In this document: piece by piece, positions 30,620 through 41,090 of the stretch | How the letters are laid out: the number at the start of each line of letters is the position of its first letter | How positions within the stretch are numbered: the first letter of the stretch is position 1 | Assembly (NCBI RefSeq): GCF_002099425.1 | Contig: NW_018343972.1 | Coordinates: forward strand, 7,393,501 to 7,457,500 | Source of the DNA: Phascolarctos cinereus | Taxonomy: Eukaryota > Chordata > Mammalia > Diprotodontia > Phascolarctidae | DNA length: 64,000 bases | Reading direction: 5' to 3' | Notes under the pieces: model-generated | Told to the model about the DNA's origin: nothing | Database searches by the model: none | The model's input: the letters and a program-made list of their open reading frames with translations, nothing else | Made by a program: the position numbers and the translations under genes

Positions 30620-31600
30620 CTGGTCAATCAAAACACATTTACCAAGCCTCTACTATATGCCAGGTACTTTAAGAGGTGTTGAGGATACAATGACAGATCG
30701 GGAAAGATGATGTGAAAGTACACATACATATATACAAATAAATACAAGGTTCTTTTTTTGTGAGGGAAAGTACTAGCATTTGGTTTGGGGGTGAGGGAGA
30801 TCAGGAAATGCTTTAAGTAGAAGGTAGTGTCTGAGTTGAACTGTGAGGGAAACTAGAAACTAGGGCTTTTAAGAAGCAGACATGAGTGGCAAATGCATTC
30901 CAGGCATGGGGTAACCCAAGCATACAGGTAGGGAGATGCAAAGTCATCATATGTGAAGAGCATCAAGACCACTTTGGTTGGGTAATAGAGTGTATTGAGG
31001 GCATAATAGTGTGTCTGTGTATGTATATGTATAAATACATATGTATTTATGTATGTGTATGTACATATATGAACATATACATATGTGTGTATATGTGGAG
31101 AGAGAGCGAGAGCTGGGAAATTAGGTGCCAGGTTGCGAAGGGCTTTATATGCTAGAGCAGTTTATATTTTGTTTTAGAAGTAATAGAGAGACATGGAATT
31201 TATTGAATAAGAAAGGGAGTGTGATGTAGACCTGTGTTTTAGGAAAATCACCTTGGCAGTTGTGTGGAGGAAAGATCTGAGAGAGGAGGAACTTGAGATA
31301 GAGATTAATTAGGCTATTGCAGTGGTCCAGGAGAAAGGTGATGGCGACCTGAACTAGAGTGGTAGCTGTGTGAGTAGAAAGAAGGAAACAGATGTGAGAG
31401 ATGCTGTGGAGGTGGAATTGACAAGACTTAGCAACTGGTTGGATATCTGGGGTGAGGGAGAGTTTGGAGTCAAAGAGAACTCTGAGGATGTGAGCCTGAG
31501 GGACTGGAAGGAAATTAGGACATTCTGAAGAGGAATGGGTTTTGGGGAAAAGACTATGAATTCTGTTGCCTTAGGCAACACTCTGGGGCTTATTTTATTT
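30620..31600 (-). mobile_element. L2 LINE, late ORF2 plus 3' end, about 1 kb
   Basis: In reverse from the tail: CACATTTACCAAGCCTCTAC, GGAAATGCTTTAAGTAGAAG, ATGCATTCCAGGCATGGGGT, GGTTGCGAAGGGCTTTATAT, AAAATCACCTTGGCAGTTGT and GGCTATTGCAGTGGTCCAGG. The last piece is the reversed code for the L2 'LDYCNSL'-like motif. A TG/TA microsatellite has grown inside it at 31010-31110. Confidence 0.85.
31010..31110 (+). repeat. Complex TG/TA microsatellite inside L2
   Basis: GTATGTATATGTATAAATAC-like units end in GAGAGAGAGCGAGAG. The L2 reading resumes on both sides of it. Confidence 0.9.
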
Positions 31601-31724
31601 AATTTAATTTTTTACAAGTTACAGACCATTTTAAATCTGTGTGGGTGAGGGGGAGAGAATCACAGATGCCAAAGATTGGCATCAGGTCAGGACATTAGTA
31701 AGGCCACTGGGGGAGATTTAAAAA

Positions 31725-32330
31725 AAAAGGCAATGCCTTTACTTAGGGAGTTTACAGTCTAATAACAAATACAAAATAGGGCAGAAGTGCATAGGATAGG
31801 TACAAAGTGCTGTGTGAGGTCTGATGAATGACAGGCTATTTCTGGTAGGAATGGGAAAGCTTCACAAAGGATGTGGCATCTGAGCAGCATCTGGATTGGA
31901 TGGGTAAGATTTCAAAAATGGGGAGCTATAAGAAAGGGTAGAATAAAAGCATGAACTGGAAAGTGGTAAGACTAGTAGAAGGGAGGATAATTAGGAGGCA
32001 ATTACAGTTGTTTAAGTGGGAGATAATGAAGACTTTGATGTGGGGGAGTGGCCATGGAATGTAGAAAATGAGATAGGAGAAATATTATGGAGAAAGAATT
32101 GACATAACTTGGCACTCGATTAGATACGAGGTAAGGGCAGGGTAGCGTGAGAGAATACTGAAAACGCAGATTGGGGCCACGATGTGGTAGGCCTTGAAGG
32201 CTAGGATCAGGAATTTATTCCATAGGCAATGGTGGAAAGTCCTTAAAGATTTTCTGGTAGAGGAGGGTTGGGATCTTTGCTGGGACTCATTTGTGTGATT
32301 GCTGGGATGCGGGGAGGGAGGTTAGACTTC
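31725..32330 (-). mobile_element. L2 LINE, late ORF2 plus 3' end
   Basis: ACTTAGGGAGTTTACAGTCT, GGGAAAGCTTCACAAAGGAT, GGCATCTGAGCAGCATCTGG and AGGAGGCAATTACAGTTGTT parallel the copy at 30.6-31.6 kb. They are more diverged, so two L2 copies lie in tandem. Confidence 0.65.
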
Positions 32331-32394
32331 TAGAAGGTACCTTCTAGTTTTAATATTGTGTGGTTTTAATCTCCATTCATAGTTTTGGATAGAG

Positions 32395-32575
32395 AGAATC
32401 AATATTCAAAATAGCTGACATCTAAGGGTTTGCACAGTTTCACATGCATTCTCATTTAATCCTCAAAACAAGCCTGTAATGGGTGGTGGTGGTGGTGGTA
32501 CAGGTGGTATTATTCCTATTTTACAGATGAGGAAACTGACCCCAAAAGAGGTGAAATAACAACAACAACAACAGT
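32395..32575 (-). mobile_element. MIR, first piece of a split copy
   Basis: AGCTGACATCTAAGGGTTTG, CTCATTTAATCCTCAAAACA, a small (GGT)n run at 32481-32500, TTTACAGATGAGGAAACTGA, then an (AAC)n run at 32558-32573. It resumes at 32829. Confidence 0.75.
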
Positions 32576-32828
32576 TATAATAGCTAACATTTATATGGTG
32601 CTTACTATGTGCCAGGCACCGTGCTAAACATGTTTACAATTATCTCATTTGATCATCACAACAACCCTGAGAAATAAGTGCTGTCATTATCCCCATTTTA
32701 CAAATGAGGGAACTGAGGCAAACAGTGACTTGCCAGGGTCACCCAGCTAGTAAGTGTCTGAGGCTGGATTTGAAGTCTGGTCTTCCTGACTCCAGCCCCA
32801 GTCCGCCATCCATTGCACCGCCTACCTG
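32576..32828 (-). mobile_element. CORE-SINE inserted in MIR
   Basis: A better preserved copy: TAGCTAACATTTATATGGTG, TATGTGCCAGGCACCGTGCT, GATCATCACAACAACCCTGA, AGCTAGTAAGTGTCTGAGGC and the head CCATCCATTGCACCGCCTAC. It splits the older MIR. Confidence 0.88.
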
Positions 32829-32915
32829 ACTTACCCAGTGTCACACAATATGTGACAGAACCAGGACTCACACTCAAGTCTTTTGACTCCAAATCCTGGG
32901 ACTTTTCACTTTTTC
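32829..32915 (-). mobile_element. MIR, second piece of a split copy
   Basis: ACTTACCCAGTGTCACACAA, ACCAGGACTCACACTCAAGT and TGACTCCAAATCCTGGGA complete the MIR that begins at 32395. Confidence 0.7.
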
Positions 32916-34084
32916 ATGCTTATTGTCAGAGGTGTAGAGCTTCATTCCAGGGTGCTAAAACATAGAGGTTGCTGATAGCACTTACAGTCCTGCAATAGGT
33001 GGAAACAACTGATAGTTCATAGGGGTAACTCACATCCTGGGGATGTGCTTTTTTTCTCTGGGTGGTCCTCCTGCCAGCTTGTTATTGCCAACCACTTATA
33101 GTCTTCAGCTGACCCTGCCCCTACAGCTGGAGTTTGGCAAGCCTTACCCACTCTGGCATATTCTCACCTGATTCCAGGATTGAGAGATAGCTGCTACCCC
33201 GCCTTCCCGTCTGCTACCTCCTCCCTGTCTCTATCTCTTCCTGGGAGTTGAGGGTATCTGAAGGTTATTGGCTATGCCATAGTAGTGAAGATCACACTTT
33301 GTAGTGAATGTGGATCATCGTGTTCTCCCAGCACAACTGTGGAGACAGGAACAATGTTATCCATTTCATCCTGAAACACTGACCAAGGAGTCTGACATGT
33401 GCCTGAGGCAGGGGCTGGAAACCTTCCTGTCCCACAAGTGAGTTTCTCCTTGGTTAGGCCTACCCTGCTCCCCTTTCCCAATGGTGGCTGCACTAGTTGT
33501 AGCCTTGGGGTCACTATGGGGATCTTTATTTCTCCTCTTCCTCCTATAATCCTGGCCTTGGGAGCTAGAATTACTAATTAGAGTTCTGCTTATATTATCA
33601 TCACCATTATTATTATTCTGACATCATATTAGGAATAATGACTTGGAAGCAGTGAAAGAGCCTCAGTTAACTAAGAAAGAATTATATTCATTAAAGTATA
33701 TAGAGTAAAGTAGGAAAATAGACATACATTTTAGGGAAAACCATTTCTGTAAGGAAAGATAGAATCAATGAGCCCTCAATTAACCAGAAAACTAAGTTAA
33801 CTAGAACATAACCATTTCTTGAGCATTTAGGTTTTTCCTGAGGGTTTTCAGCCATTGGTGAAGTAACAACAGTGCCTACCCTGGCAACCCAGATAATCTA
33901 CTATGCGCCTAGTGTGATAGGCAGTGGTGGTGGCCCTGGGAGAGGGCCAGGGCGAGGGTATATGTGTGTAGAATCATTGTCATTATCGGAATTGTCATCA
34001 CCTGGCATTTATAGCACATTAGTATTTTCAGTCTCATTCACTGAACTCTAGTTTTGTTAGCCATCAAAGCATAACAAGGATGTC
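32916..34084. other. Repeat-poor segment of 1.17 kb
   Basis: No repeat is recognised. Short overlapping frames on both strands at 33272-33581 have no familiar motif. A small ATT-rich run lies at 33600-33620. Confidence 0.4.
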
Positions 34085-34290
34085 TTTTATTCATATAACA
34101 CTTCACAGTTTGGGAAACATTTCACTTCAGTCATCTCACTTGTTCCTTACAAAGGCCTGGGAGATAGGCGGGACAGATGTTATTAGCCCTATTTTACTCA
34201 GTTCAGCTTAAGGATAGATTTCAAAGTTATTTAAGTTGGTAAGTGGCAGTGCTGGAACTTGAAGCCATATTCTACTTCAGCACACTTTTA
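34085..34290 (-). mobile_element. MIR
   Basis: TATAACACTTCACAGTTTGG, TCATCTCACTTGTTCCTTAC, AAGGCCTGGGAGATAGGCGG and GTAAGTGGCAGTGCTGGAAC. Confidence 0.7.
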
Positions 34291-34299
34291 TATTGTGCT

Positions 34300-34545
34300 A
34301 GTGAGTCAAGAAGACTTGAATTCAAATGCAGCCTCAGATCCTTGGTAGTTGTGTGACCCTAAGCAAGTCACTTAACCTCTGTTTGCCTCAGTTTCCTCAT
34401 CTGTAAAATGGAGAAAATAATAGCACTTTTTCACAGATTGTTGTGAGGATCAAGTGAAATAATATTTGTAAGTGTTTGGTGTAGTGTCTGGCATATAGTA
34501 AGTGCTTAATAAGTGCTTGTTTCTTTCCTTTCTTTTTGACTACAT
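34300..34545 (+). mobile_element. CORE-SINE with MIR-type tail
   Basis: GCTAGTGAGTCAAGAAGACT, GCAGCCTCAGATCCTTGGTA, AAGTCACTTAACCTCTGTTT, TTGTTGTGAGGATCAAGTGA and GTAAGTGCTTAATAAGTGCT. It faces the preceding MIR. Confidence 0.85.
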
Positions 34546-35720
34546 CATGATGTAGCATTAATAATGGAAGACATTAGGAGATAGATAACCCCCACACTTG
34601 AAATGATAACATCCCTATCCTCATAAATAATTTTTCATATGCAGGTATTGGGTTGTACTGGTTAGGGAGAAAGGGTGTGGATTGGAGGACTGAATGAGAA
34701 GAAATGACCTAGAATTAAATAAAGGAGGATAGATATCAGTTGGATGAAAACCTTGATGATGGAGGGGATCAAATCTTGAATCTGGGAAGATATGGAGTCC
34801 CCATCCCTGGTGTTCTCCAAGGAGAGATAAGACAGATCTTTCTCCTGGATGATGTTGATATTTTATCATTGCCCTTTGAGACTTCCCCCAGCACCATCTG
34901 GCTTGATTCTTCTTTGGGAAATCAGAGTTTCATCTCAGCAGAAGGGCATTAAAGGTCAAGAATGCTGATCTGACAACTTCTAGATGGTCATATTTCTGGG
35001 TCTCTCTATCCCTGAATGACTCCCTAAGCTTTCTCTTGCCTGAAAGGGCTAGAACAGATGTTTTCTGGCTGGAAGTGATTATCTATAATCCTTTTCCTAT
35101 AAGGAATAGAATTTGAGATCTGAAACTAAATCCTCTAACAAGATCCTTTTACTCAGTTGTTAGTGTTTACTGACACATTATAGACCCTCAAGGGGCAGAG
35201 TAAATCCACATGGCCCCTTGGCACCTTGTGAAGGAAAGGCCACTATGGAAATTCTTAATTAGAAAGTAGACTACACAGACTATGGTAACCACTGGAAGTC
35301 TTAAAAAATGACCGAAGAAAAGCATCTTTGGAGTTCTGTTTTATTTTCAAATAGGATGTTAAAATGCTTTGTGTATTTTTGAGTAATATGTCAAGATGAC
35401 CGATTTTTTTTTTGAACACCAAGGGATATTATATGAGGAACAGAGAGCAGCTGTTTTTTTGTTCCCAGTGAGGATTGACTAAGAGTGAAGAGCCTTGAAC
35501 TGAAGAGGAGATAGAAGATTTTTTTTGTCGCTTGAGTTGTTCAACATGAATATTTAGCAAAAAAGATTGTAGTGGCATCCTTTGGGAATGTTTGAATGGG
35601 ATATCCCTTGGGGGGAAGGAGATGGAGTAAGTGAGCTTTTAAGGCCTCACAGTCTTGTGCTTATGTGATCTCTGCATTTAGGGGAGGATAGAAAAGGCAA
35701 AATTAAATTCAAAGGAAAAT
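34546..35720. other. Repeat-poor segment of 1.17 kb
   Basis: No firm repeat call. At about 34790-34830 GTCCCCATCCCTGGTGTTCT may be an L3/CR1 relic. The 70- and 82-residue frames here are not recognised. Confidence 0.35.
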
Positions 35721-35724
35721 CCTG

Positions 35725-35875
35725 TCATGTAGTAGAAGGAACCTTGGATTTGGAGTTGGAAGACCCGAGTTTAAAACCTGTAACCAGTCACATAGTTAGG
35801 CTGGGTTTGAAATTATTGGAGCTATAATTCAAACCTCAGGCTCCTGACTCCCAGTTGAGTAAGTGATTTTTTTGA
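35725..35875. mobile_element. MIR-family fold-back pair
   Basis: A plus-strand head (GGAACCTTGGATTTGGAGTT, GGAAGACCCGAGTTTAAAAC) meets a minus-strand CORE and head (CAGTCACATAGTTAGGCTGG, CAAACCTCAGGCTCCTGACT). Confidence 0.55.
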
Positions 35876-36077
35876 CCACAACATTTTTATTATCCTGAGA
35901 ATGGATGCTTCTTACATAGGCATATTAGAACATATCTATATTTATATGATAGTTCTTGCTTTATGTAAATTCACATTATGAAAATTTGACTCTCCCCACA
36001 GGCTGGAGCTCTGGCTCCTGGCTCTCTTCAGGTGGTGGCAGGGACATCAGGGCAGGGCAGGAAGGGTAGCTGTGGTG

Positions 36078-36140
36078 TGTACACATACACACACATTCTA
36101 TCTATATATACATATACAATGTGTGTGTACATATTTTTAT
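36078..36140 (+). repeat. TG/TA simple repeat
   Basis: GTGTACACATACACACACAT, then TATATATACATATAC and GTGTGTGTACATA. Confidence 0.85.
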
Positions 36141-36424
36141 ATCACAGTAAGTTGGGGGATCATCTGTCTCCTACCCCTATTCCTTTCATTCTGACCTGAG
36201 GATAGCATCAACAAGAACAAAAAAAGACCTCAAAAGCTCACTTATTCCATTCCTTCCAGATTGGCCCTCAAACCAAATGAGCCAAACATCCAATCCAGTG
36301 AATGTCTGTAACAGTGTATACGGCATTCTGCCCAAGTAGTTTCTGACCTTTCTGCCATAAGTAGGGAGGTATGTTTCATTATCTGTTCTGTGCTCATTTA
36401 AGTACTTAGAGATTGATTTCCTTT

Positions 36425-37020
36425 TCAAAATCTTTCCATTTACATTATTGTAGTCATGGTATATGTTCTCTGCCTTGCATCATTCTACATCAGTTCAAAC
36501 AAATCTTTCCGTGTTTCTCTGAATTCTTCCTATTCATTATTTTTTACTATAAATTGCATTGAATTCATATACAATAGTTTTTCATCTATTCTCCAGGTAA
36601 TGGAGACTTATTTTGTTTCTAGCTCTTTACTAACACAGAAAAGGCTGCTATGAATATCTTGGGATGTATTGGATCTTTGTTTCTGACTTCAATTTCTTTG
36701 GAGTCAGATGTGTCTAGTAGCAGAATTGCAAGATCTAAGGATATGGACAACTTAGTTTTTTTCTTGCACAGTTCCAAATTCAGAATAGTTGGACCAGATG
36801 TTTTACAACTCCAAAAATTGTGTTAGTGTGCTTGCCTTCCCATAGCACCTCCAATATTGATCCTAATTTTTGTCATCTTTGCCAATATGCGTGTTGTAAG
36901 AAGATATCCCAGAGCTGCTTTAATTTGCATTTCTTTTGCTATTAGTGATTTGGAGCATATTCTCATGCTTTATAAATGTAGCTATTTATAATTTGCATTT
37001 CTTTCCAAAGTTGTTCATAT
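36425..37020 (-). mobile_element. L1 3'-end fragment, about 600 bp
   Basis: In reverse: CCATTTACATTATTGTAGTC, TCTACATCAGTTCAAACAAA, TGTTTCTCTGAATTCTTCCT, GGTAATGGAGACTTATTTTG, AATTGCAAGATCTAAGGATA, TTAATTTGCATTTCTTTTGC and TTAGTGATTTGGAGCATATT. It is the longest continuous L1 3' region here. Confidence 0.88.
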
Positions 37021-37029
37021 ACATTAACC

Positions 37030-37280
37030 ACAGTATCTAGGTGATACACTGGATAGAACATTAGGCCAGGAGTTAGGAAGAACTGAGATCCAATCCTCAG
37101 ACATTTCCTAGGTATATGACCTTGGGCAGATCACTTAACCTCTTCTGGCTCAGTTTCCTTATCTATAAAATGAGGATCATAATAGCACTTACCTCCTAGG
37201 TTTTTGTGAGGATGAAATGAGATCATATTTGTAAAGCACTTAGCACAGTGCCTGGCACACAATAAACACTAGTATTGAAT
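37030..37280 (+). mobile_element. CORE-SINE with MIR-type tail
   Basis: TATCTAGGTGATACACTGGA, CAGGAGTTAGGAAGAACTGA, TGGGCAGATCACTTAACCTC, GTGAGGATGAAATGAGATCA and CACAGTGCCTGGCACACAAT. Confidence 0.88.
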
Positions 37281-37404
37281 ACTTGTCCTCTTCCCTCTTA
37301 TCAAATTGAGAATGACTCTGGGTGTCATATTGTTTTTATTTAATCAATTTCTGATTTAAATTTGGCAAAAATGGAGGCTAGATTGGAGAAGGGAGAGCAG
37401 GGGG

Positions 37405-37667
37405 ACAAGAATCAGTCAATCAGTAAATATTAAGCATTTGCTGTGTGCCAAGTACTGTGATATGATTGACTCCTACCAAATGAAGTCCAAGCACTTCCAT
37501 TTACAATCTGGTGTCACCTTGCTTTCTTGTATTGGTTCTGACTCTTTTTCCTTGCACTATAGGCTTCAAGTCAGTAGGACTAGTCATTGTCTGTCTCCTG
37601 TACACAGTCTATGCTTTCTTGTCTCATTACCACTATTTATTTGATTCACTATGCCTGGAATACCATT
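37405..37667. mobile_element. L2 LINE pieces on both strands
   Basis: 37405-37460 is a minus-strand tail (GTAAATATTAAGCATTTGCT, GTGTGCCAAGTACTGTG). 37465-37667 is plus-strand late ORF2 (CTACCAAATGAAGTCCAAGC, TACAATCTGGTGTCACCTTG, CTATGCCTGGAATACCATTT). The latter is cut by a Mar-1 or RTE tail. Confidence 0.65.
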
Positions 37668-37757
37668 TTGTTGTTGTCAATCCTGTCTGGCTCTTTGTGA
37701 TACTGTTTGGGGCTTTCTTGGCAAAGAAATGGAACGGTTTGCTATTTCCTTTTCCAT
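37668..37757 (-). mobile_element. BovB/RTE-like tail without SINE head
   Basis: TTGTCAATCCTGTCTGGCTC, TTTGTGATACTGTTTGGGGC and TGGAACGGTTTGCTATTTCC are the reversed Mar-1 tail only. It could be a 5'-truncated Mar-1 or a scrap of the partner RTE LINE. Confidence 0.75.
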
Positions 37758-37774
37758 AACAGCATAAGATTTTT

Positions 37775-38020
37775 ATTTTCTAAAAATTAATTAATTTATT
37801 TTTGGTTTTCAACATTCATTTTCACAAGATTTTGAGTTCCAGATTTTCTCTCCATCTCGCCCCTCCCCCATCCCAAGATGCATGCATTTTGAATGCCCCT
37901 TCCTCTAATTTGCCCTCCCTTCTATCATTCCCCCCTTCCCCTTCTATTTTCCTGTAGGGCAGGATACATTTCTATACCCGCTGCCTTTATATCTTATTTC
38001 CCAGTCATAATAGCATAAAA
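37775..38020 (-). mobile_element. L1 3'-end fragment
   Basis: TTTGGTTTTCAACATTCATT, CACAAGATTTTGAGTTCCAG, then a C/T-rich block (GCCCCTCCCCCATCCCAAGA) to about 38020. Confidence 0.8.
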
Positions 38021-38029
38021 TTTATTAAA

Positions 38030-38148
38030 GATAGGGAAACCAAGACTCATAGCAGCAAAGAGACCTGTTTCAAGTCATACCAGTGGTAAAAATACTGATT
38101 TTTGACATAAAATCCAGTGTTCTTTCAGCTATACCATACTTTTATCTT
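38030..38148 (-). mobile_element. MIR fragment
   Basis: GATAGGGAAACCAAGACTCA, TTTCAAGTCATACCAGTGGT and GTGTTCTTTCAGCTATACCA. Confidence 0.55.
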
Positions 38149-38249
38149 TTATCTTGATCTTTTCAGACCTTGAAAAGAATTTTGTCTGTATCTCATTTTT
38201 GCACCTATCAAATTCTGTTTTGTATTACAGAAAGTTATTTATGAATATT

Positions 38250-38345
38250 ATTCTCCCCCTGCTAGAATGTGTGCTCTATGAGGACAAGAGACAGGCTTTA
38301 TTTACCTGTGCTCTACACAGTGCCCTGTACCAGTTAGTACATTTT
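38250..38345 (+). mobile_element. L2 LINE 3' end
   Basis: CTGCTAGAATGTGTGCTCTA, TGAGGACAAGAGACAGGCTT and CACAGTGCCCTGTACCAGTT. Confidence 0.65.
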
Positions 38346-39265
38346 GATAGAAAAGAAGGCTCTGCTGAATATTTTCTCAGGTATTGAACTCAAGTGCTTT
38401 GAACTTCATAGTTATGGTGCTTCTAAAAGGTGTTGTTTGTGTCCCCATGGCATGGTTACAGAACTGTTTGAACCCTGTGTAGGGTAGGGAGACATAATTT
38501 GAATACTGCTCTTGGTGTGATTTCACTCAGCCCACCTTGTACTCAGAATGACTTAACCTTGTTTCAGTCATTCTATGTTTGTTGCAGCGTTGAAGTGTAC
38601 TAGGTGCAAAGTGATATAAATGAGGCATCAAGTGCCTCAAAATGCCCCAGCAGTTCAGATGGGATTGTGCCCAGTTGAATATTTCGTTAAGAGGTTTACC
38701 AACAGTGGATGAAATTTTTTGGCCATAGCCACTCATAGAGATAGTCTACTCAGATATGGAAAGATTGCAGGCTGTGCAGGTGGGGGGAATGCCCATCTCT
38801 CAAAGTATCAAAACAAGGTAATTTATTAAACTGCAATATTATATGCAGTTTTTTAAAGCTTATTTTTGCCAATGGAGTAGATAGCTAGAGTGATGTATTA
38901 GCATGAACTTATACTGATATAGAAAGGGATTATATGTGGGCAGGGAGTGAATCAGGTGTCATTGTGAACTTTGGGGTGTTTAGAGGTGACAGAGGAAACT
39001 GGTTTTTATTAATCATGGTGTGTTGTCATTCTATTTTTCCTCTTCTAGGAAGAGAGAAGAATGGACTAGTGATTCAGGGCAGGAGTAATCAGGGAAGGAA
39101 GAAACTATTCTAGTGGGAAGTTGGAGGAAGAGAAGCCAAGATGGTGGCTTTTCTTGACCCAAGAGAGTGGTTGCATTTCATTGGGCTGGGCATGGGGCAT
39201 ATGTTTAGATCAGAAGAGAATTGACAAATTAGACAGATTTAATACATTTGGCAGCTACCAGATTA
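38346..39265. other. Repeat-poor segment of 0.9 kb
   Basis: No repeat, RNA gene or exon is recognised. Confidence 0.4.
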
Positions 39266-39340
39266 AGTGAAATCAACAAGCAATTATTATATGCTAGGTT
39301 GGGAATATAAATTCAAGCAGAAAGTTTAATTTACACAATT
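39266..39340 (-). mobile_element. L2 LINE tail
   Basis: TCAACAAGCAATTATTATAT, GCTAGGTTGGGAATATAAAT. The copy is weak. Confidence 0.4.
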
Positions 39341-39849
39341 TGACTAAAAATATTTGTGTATATTAATTTAGAATGTATTCTTTCTCCTTATAATTTAACC
39401 CTGTAAAACCCTGTAATTTAAACCTATAAAATGTACCTCTGGTTTTGAGAATATATGACAAGATAGAAGAGAAAGGTGACAAAGCAGGCTTTTTTTTGTG
39501 GGAGTGTCTATTGCTGACTTCATGGTGTCCTGGCCTTCAGGTAGTGGCAGGTACAAATAAAATCTTGAGCTCAAGGCTTTGATGATCTAGAATGGTGGTG
39601 TGAAACTCAAATAGAAACAGGGGTCACTAACCTGTACCCCCTGGGTGTGCATATTGACTTAGAAAACCACATGTTGATATTATTTATGTTTTATTGTATT
39701 TTTATTCATTTTGTTAAATATTTCCCAATTATATCTAGTGGGTGATACTCAGAAGTGATGCAAAGAATGATGCAGGTAGATATAGTGGGATGTATGTTTG
39801 ACCCCACTAGTAAAGGGAATGGTTGCAAGAGTCTGCAGGCTTTCTGAAT

Positions 39850-39995
39850 GGATTGTAGGGTCACAGGATATAGTAGAGACCCTCAAGATCGTCAAGTCCA
39901 ACCCCCTAAGTTCAAAGTCAATAGGGAGCAAGTAGCACATCTGGCATTTGAACCAAAATCTTACTCTAAATCCAAGGCTGTTTCCACTTAATACC
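39850..39995 (-). mobile_element. MIR3-type SINE
   Basis: ACCCTCAAGATCGTCAAGTC, CAACCCCCTAAGTTCAAAGT, TTTGAACCAAAATCTTACTC and GGCTGTTTCCACTTAATACC. Confidence 0.7.
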
Positions 39996-40059
39996 AAATC
40001 TATTTTATGTGTATCACATTTATGTTCAAAAGCCCTTCAATGACTTTGTATTGAATGCA

Positions 40060-40268
40060 TGGTTCGGTGGTAAAAACAAACAAAACTCAAAACCAAAACC
40101 TTTGGCTTCGGAGTTAGAAGCCCTGGATTCACATTTCAGCTTTGCTATTTGCTCCTTATGTTAGCTTGGACAGATTACGCTACTTTTCTTGAGTCTCAGG
40201 TCCCTCATCTGAAACTGACAGAATTGGATGAGATGACCTTTAGAATACTTTCCAGCTCTATGAGCCTA
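40060..40268 (+). mobile_element. MIR3-type SINE inserted in L2
   Basis: CGGAGTTAGAAGCCCTGGAT, GAGTCTCAGGTCCCTCATCT, GAATTGGATGAGATGACCTT and ACTTTCCAGCTCTATGAGCC. Confidence 0.8.
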
Positions 40269-40312
40269 GGAGAATAAAGTCCAATTCCTTAGCTGCCATT
40301 CATGTGTCTAAT

Positions 40313-40375
40313 GACGAGTCAGTGCTTGCCACATAATGGGTGATAAGTTTATGTCAAGTGAATGTCATAATTTTA
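40313..40375 (+). mobile_element. Short MIR or L2 tail in L2
   Basis: CAGTGCTTGCCACATAATGG and GTGATAAGTTTATGTCAAGT. Confidence 0.5.
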
Positions 40376-40397
40376 GGCCCACCACAATCTGACCTTG

Positions 40398-40535
40398 AGG
40401 CAGGTGGGTGGTGCAATAGATAGGGTGCTGGGCCTGGAGGAGGAAATGGCAAACCACTCCAGTATTTTTGTCAAAAAGACCCTGAATGGGGTCATGAATA
40501 GTTGGACGTGACTGAAACAATACAATAACAATAAA
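40398..40535 (+). mobile_element. Internally deleted Mar-1 SINE inserted in L2
   Basis: The head (GGCAGGTGGGTGGTGCAATA, GGTGCTGGGCCTGGAG) joins directly to the tail (GAGGAAATGGCAAACCACTC). The whole CORE is missing, with a GGAG overlap at the join. A perfect 14-bp target-site duplication, ACAATCTGACCTTG, lies at 40384-40397 and 40536-40549. Confidence 0.95.
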
Positions 40536-40774
40536 ACAATCTGACCTTGGTCTACCTCTCCAACCTTAGCGTCCACTACTTCCCAACTGGAATCTATTAT
40601 TTTATCTAGACTAAGTCTATTCTAGTTTGCTTCACACATTCTGGACCCTTTTTCGTGATAACCCCTCTCCTCCAAGAAGTAGGTCAAGTACTACTTCCTC
40701 CAAGAAGCCTTTCCTGATTTAACCTACTTAACCTCTATACTCTTCATTATGCACTAAGTAATAGATCTCATGGC

Positions 40775-41004
40775 TGTTCAGTAGGGCATAGTAAATTAAG
40801 TTGTCCCTGGAGTCAGTAGACCTGAGTTCTAATCTTCCTCAGACACTTACCATCTGTATGATCCTTGGTAGATTGTTTAATATCTCTGGGTCTAGTATTC
40901 TCATCAGTAAGATGGGGCATTGGTATTTACACCATGTACCTCATATGTTGACCATATGGAAAGTAATTGGCTGATGTTGGAACTCTAAATGTGAATTATT
41001 ACTG
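40775..41004 (+). mobile_element. MIR inserted in L2
   Basis: GGAGTCAGTAGACCTGAGTT, CAGACACTTACCATCTGTAT, CTCATCAGTAAGATGGGGCA and GGAACTCTAAATGTGAATTA. Confidence 0.8.
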
Positions 41005-41090
41005 TCCTTTGTGAGTTTATACTACCTAACTAGACAGTGAGTTCCTTGTGCACTGTCAAGGCCCTTCTAAATATCTGGCACCTTTTTGGA

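Larger units (their letters stand above)
40020..41090 (+). mobile_element. L2 LINE late ORF2, carrying four insertions
   Basis: L2 pieces in order: 40022-40056 (CAAAAGCCCTTCAATGACTT), 40269-40312 (AATAAAGTCCAATTCCTTAG), 40376-40397 (CCACCACAATCTGACC), 40550-40774 (CTACCTCTCCAACCTTAGCG, GAAGCCTTTCCTGATTTAAC) and 41005-41090 (CAGTGAGTTCCTTGTGCACT). Placed end to end they follow L2. The inserts are a MIR3, a short MIR/L2 tail, a Mar-1 and a MIR. Confidence 0.8.
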
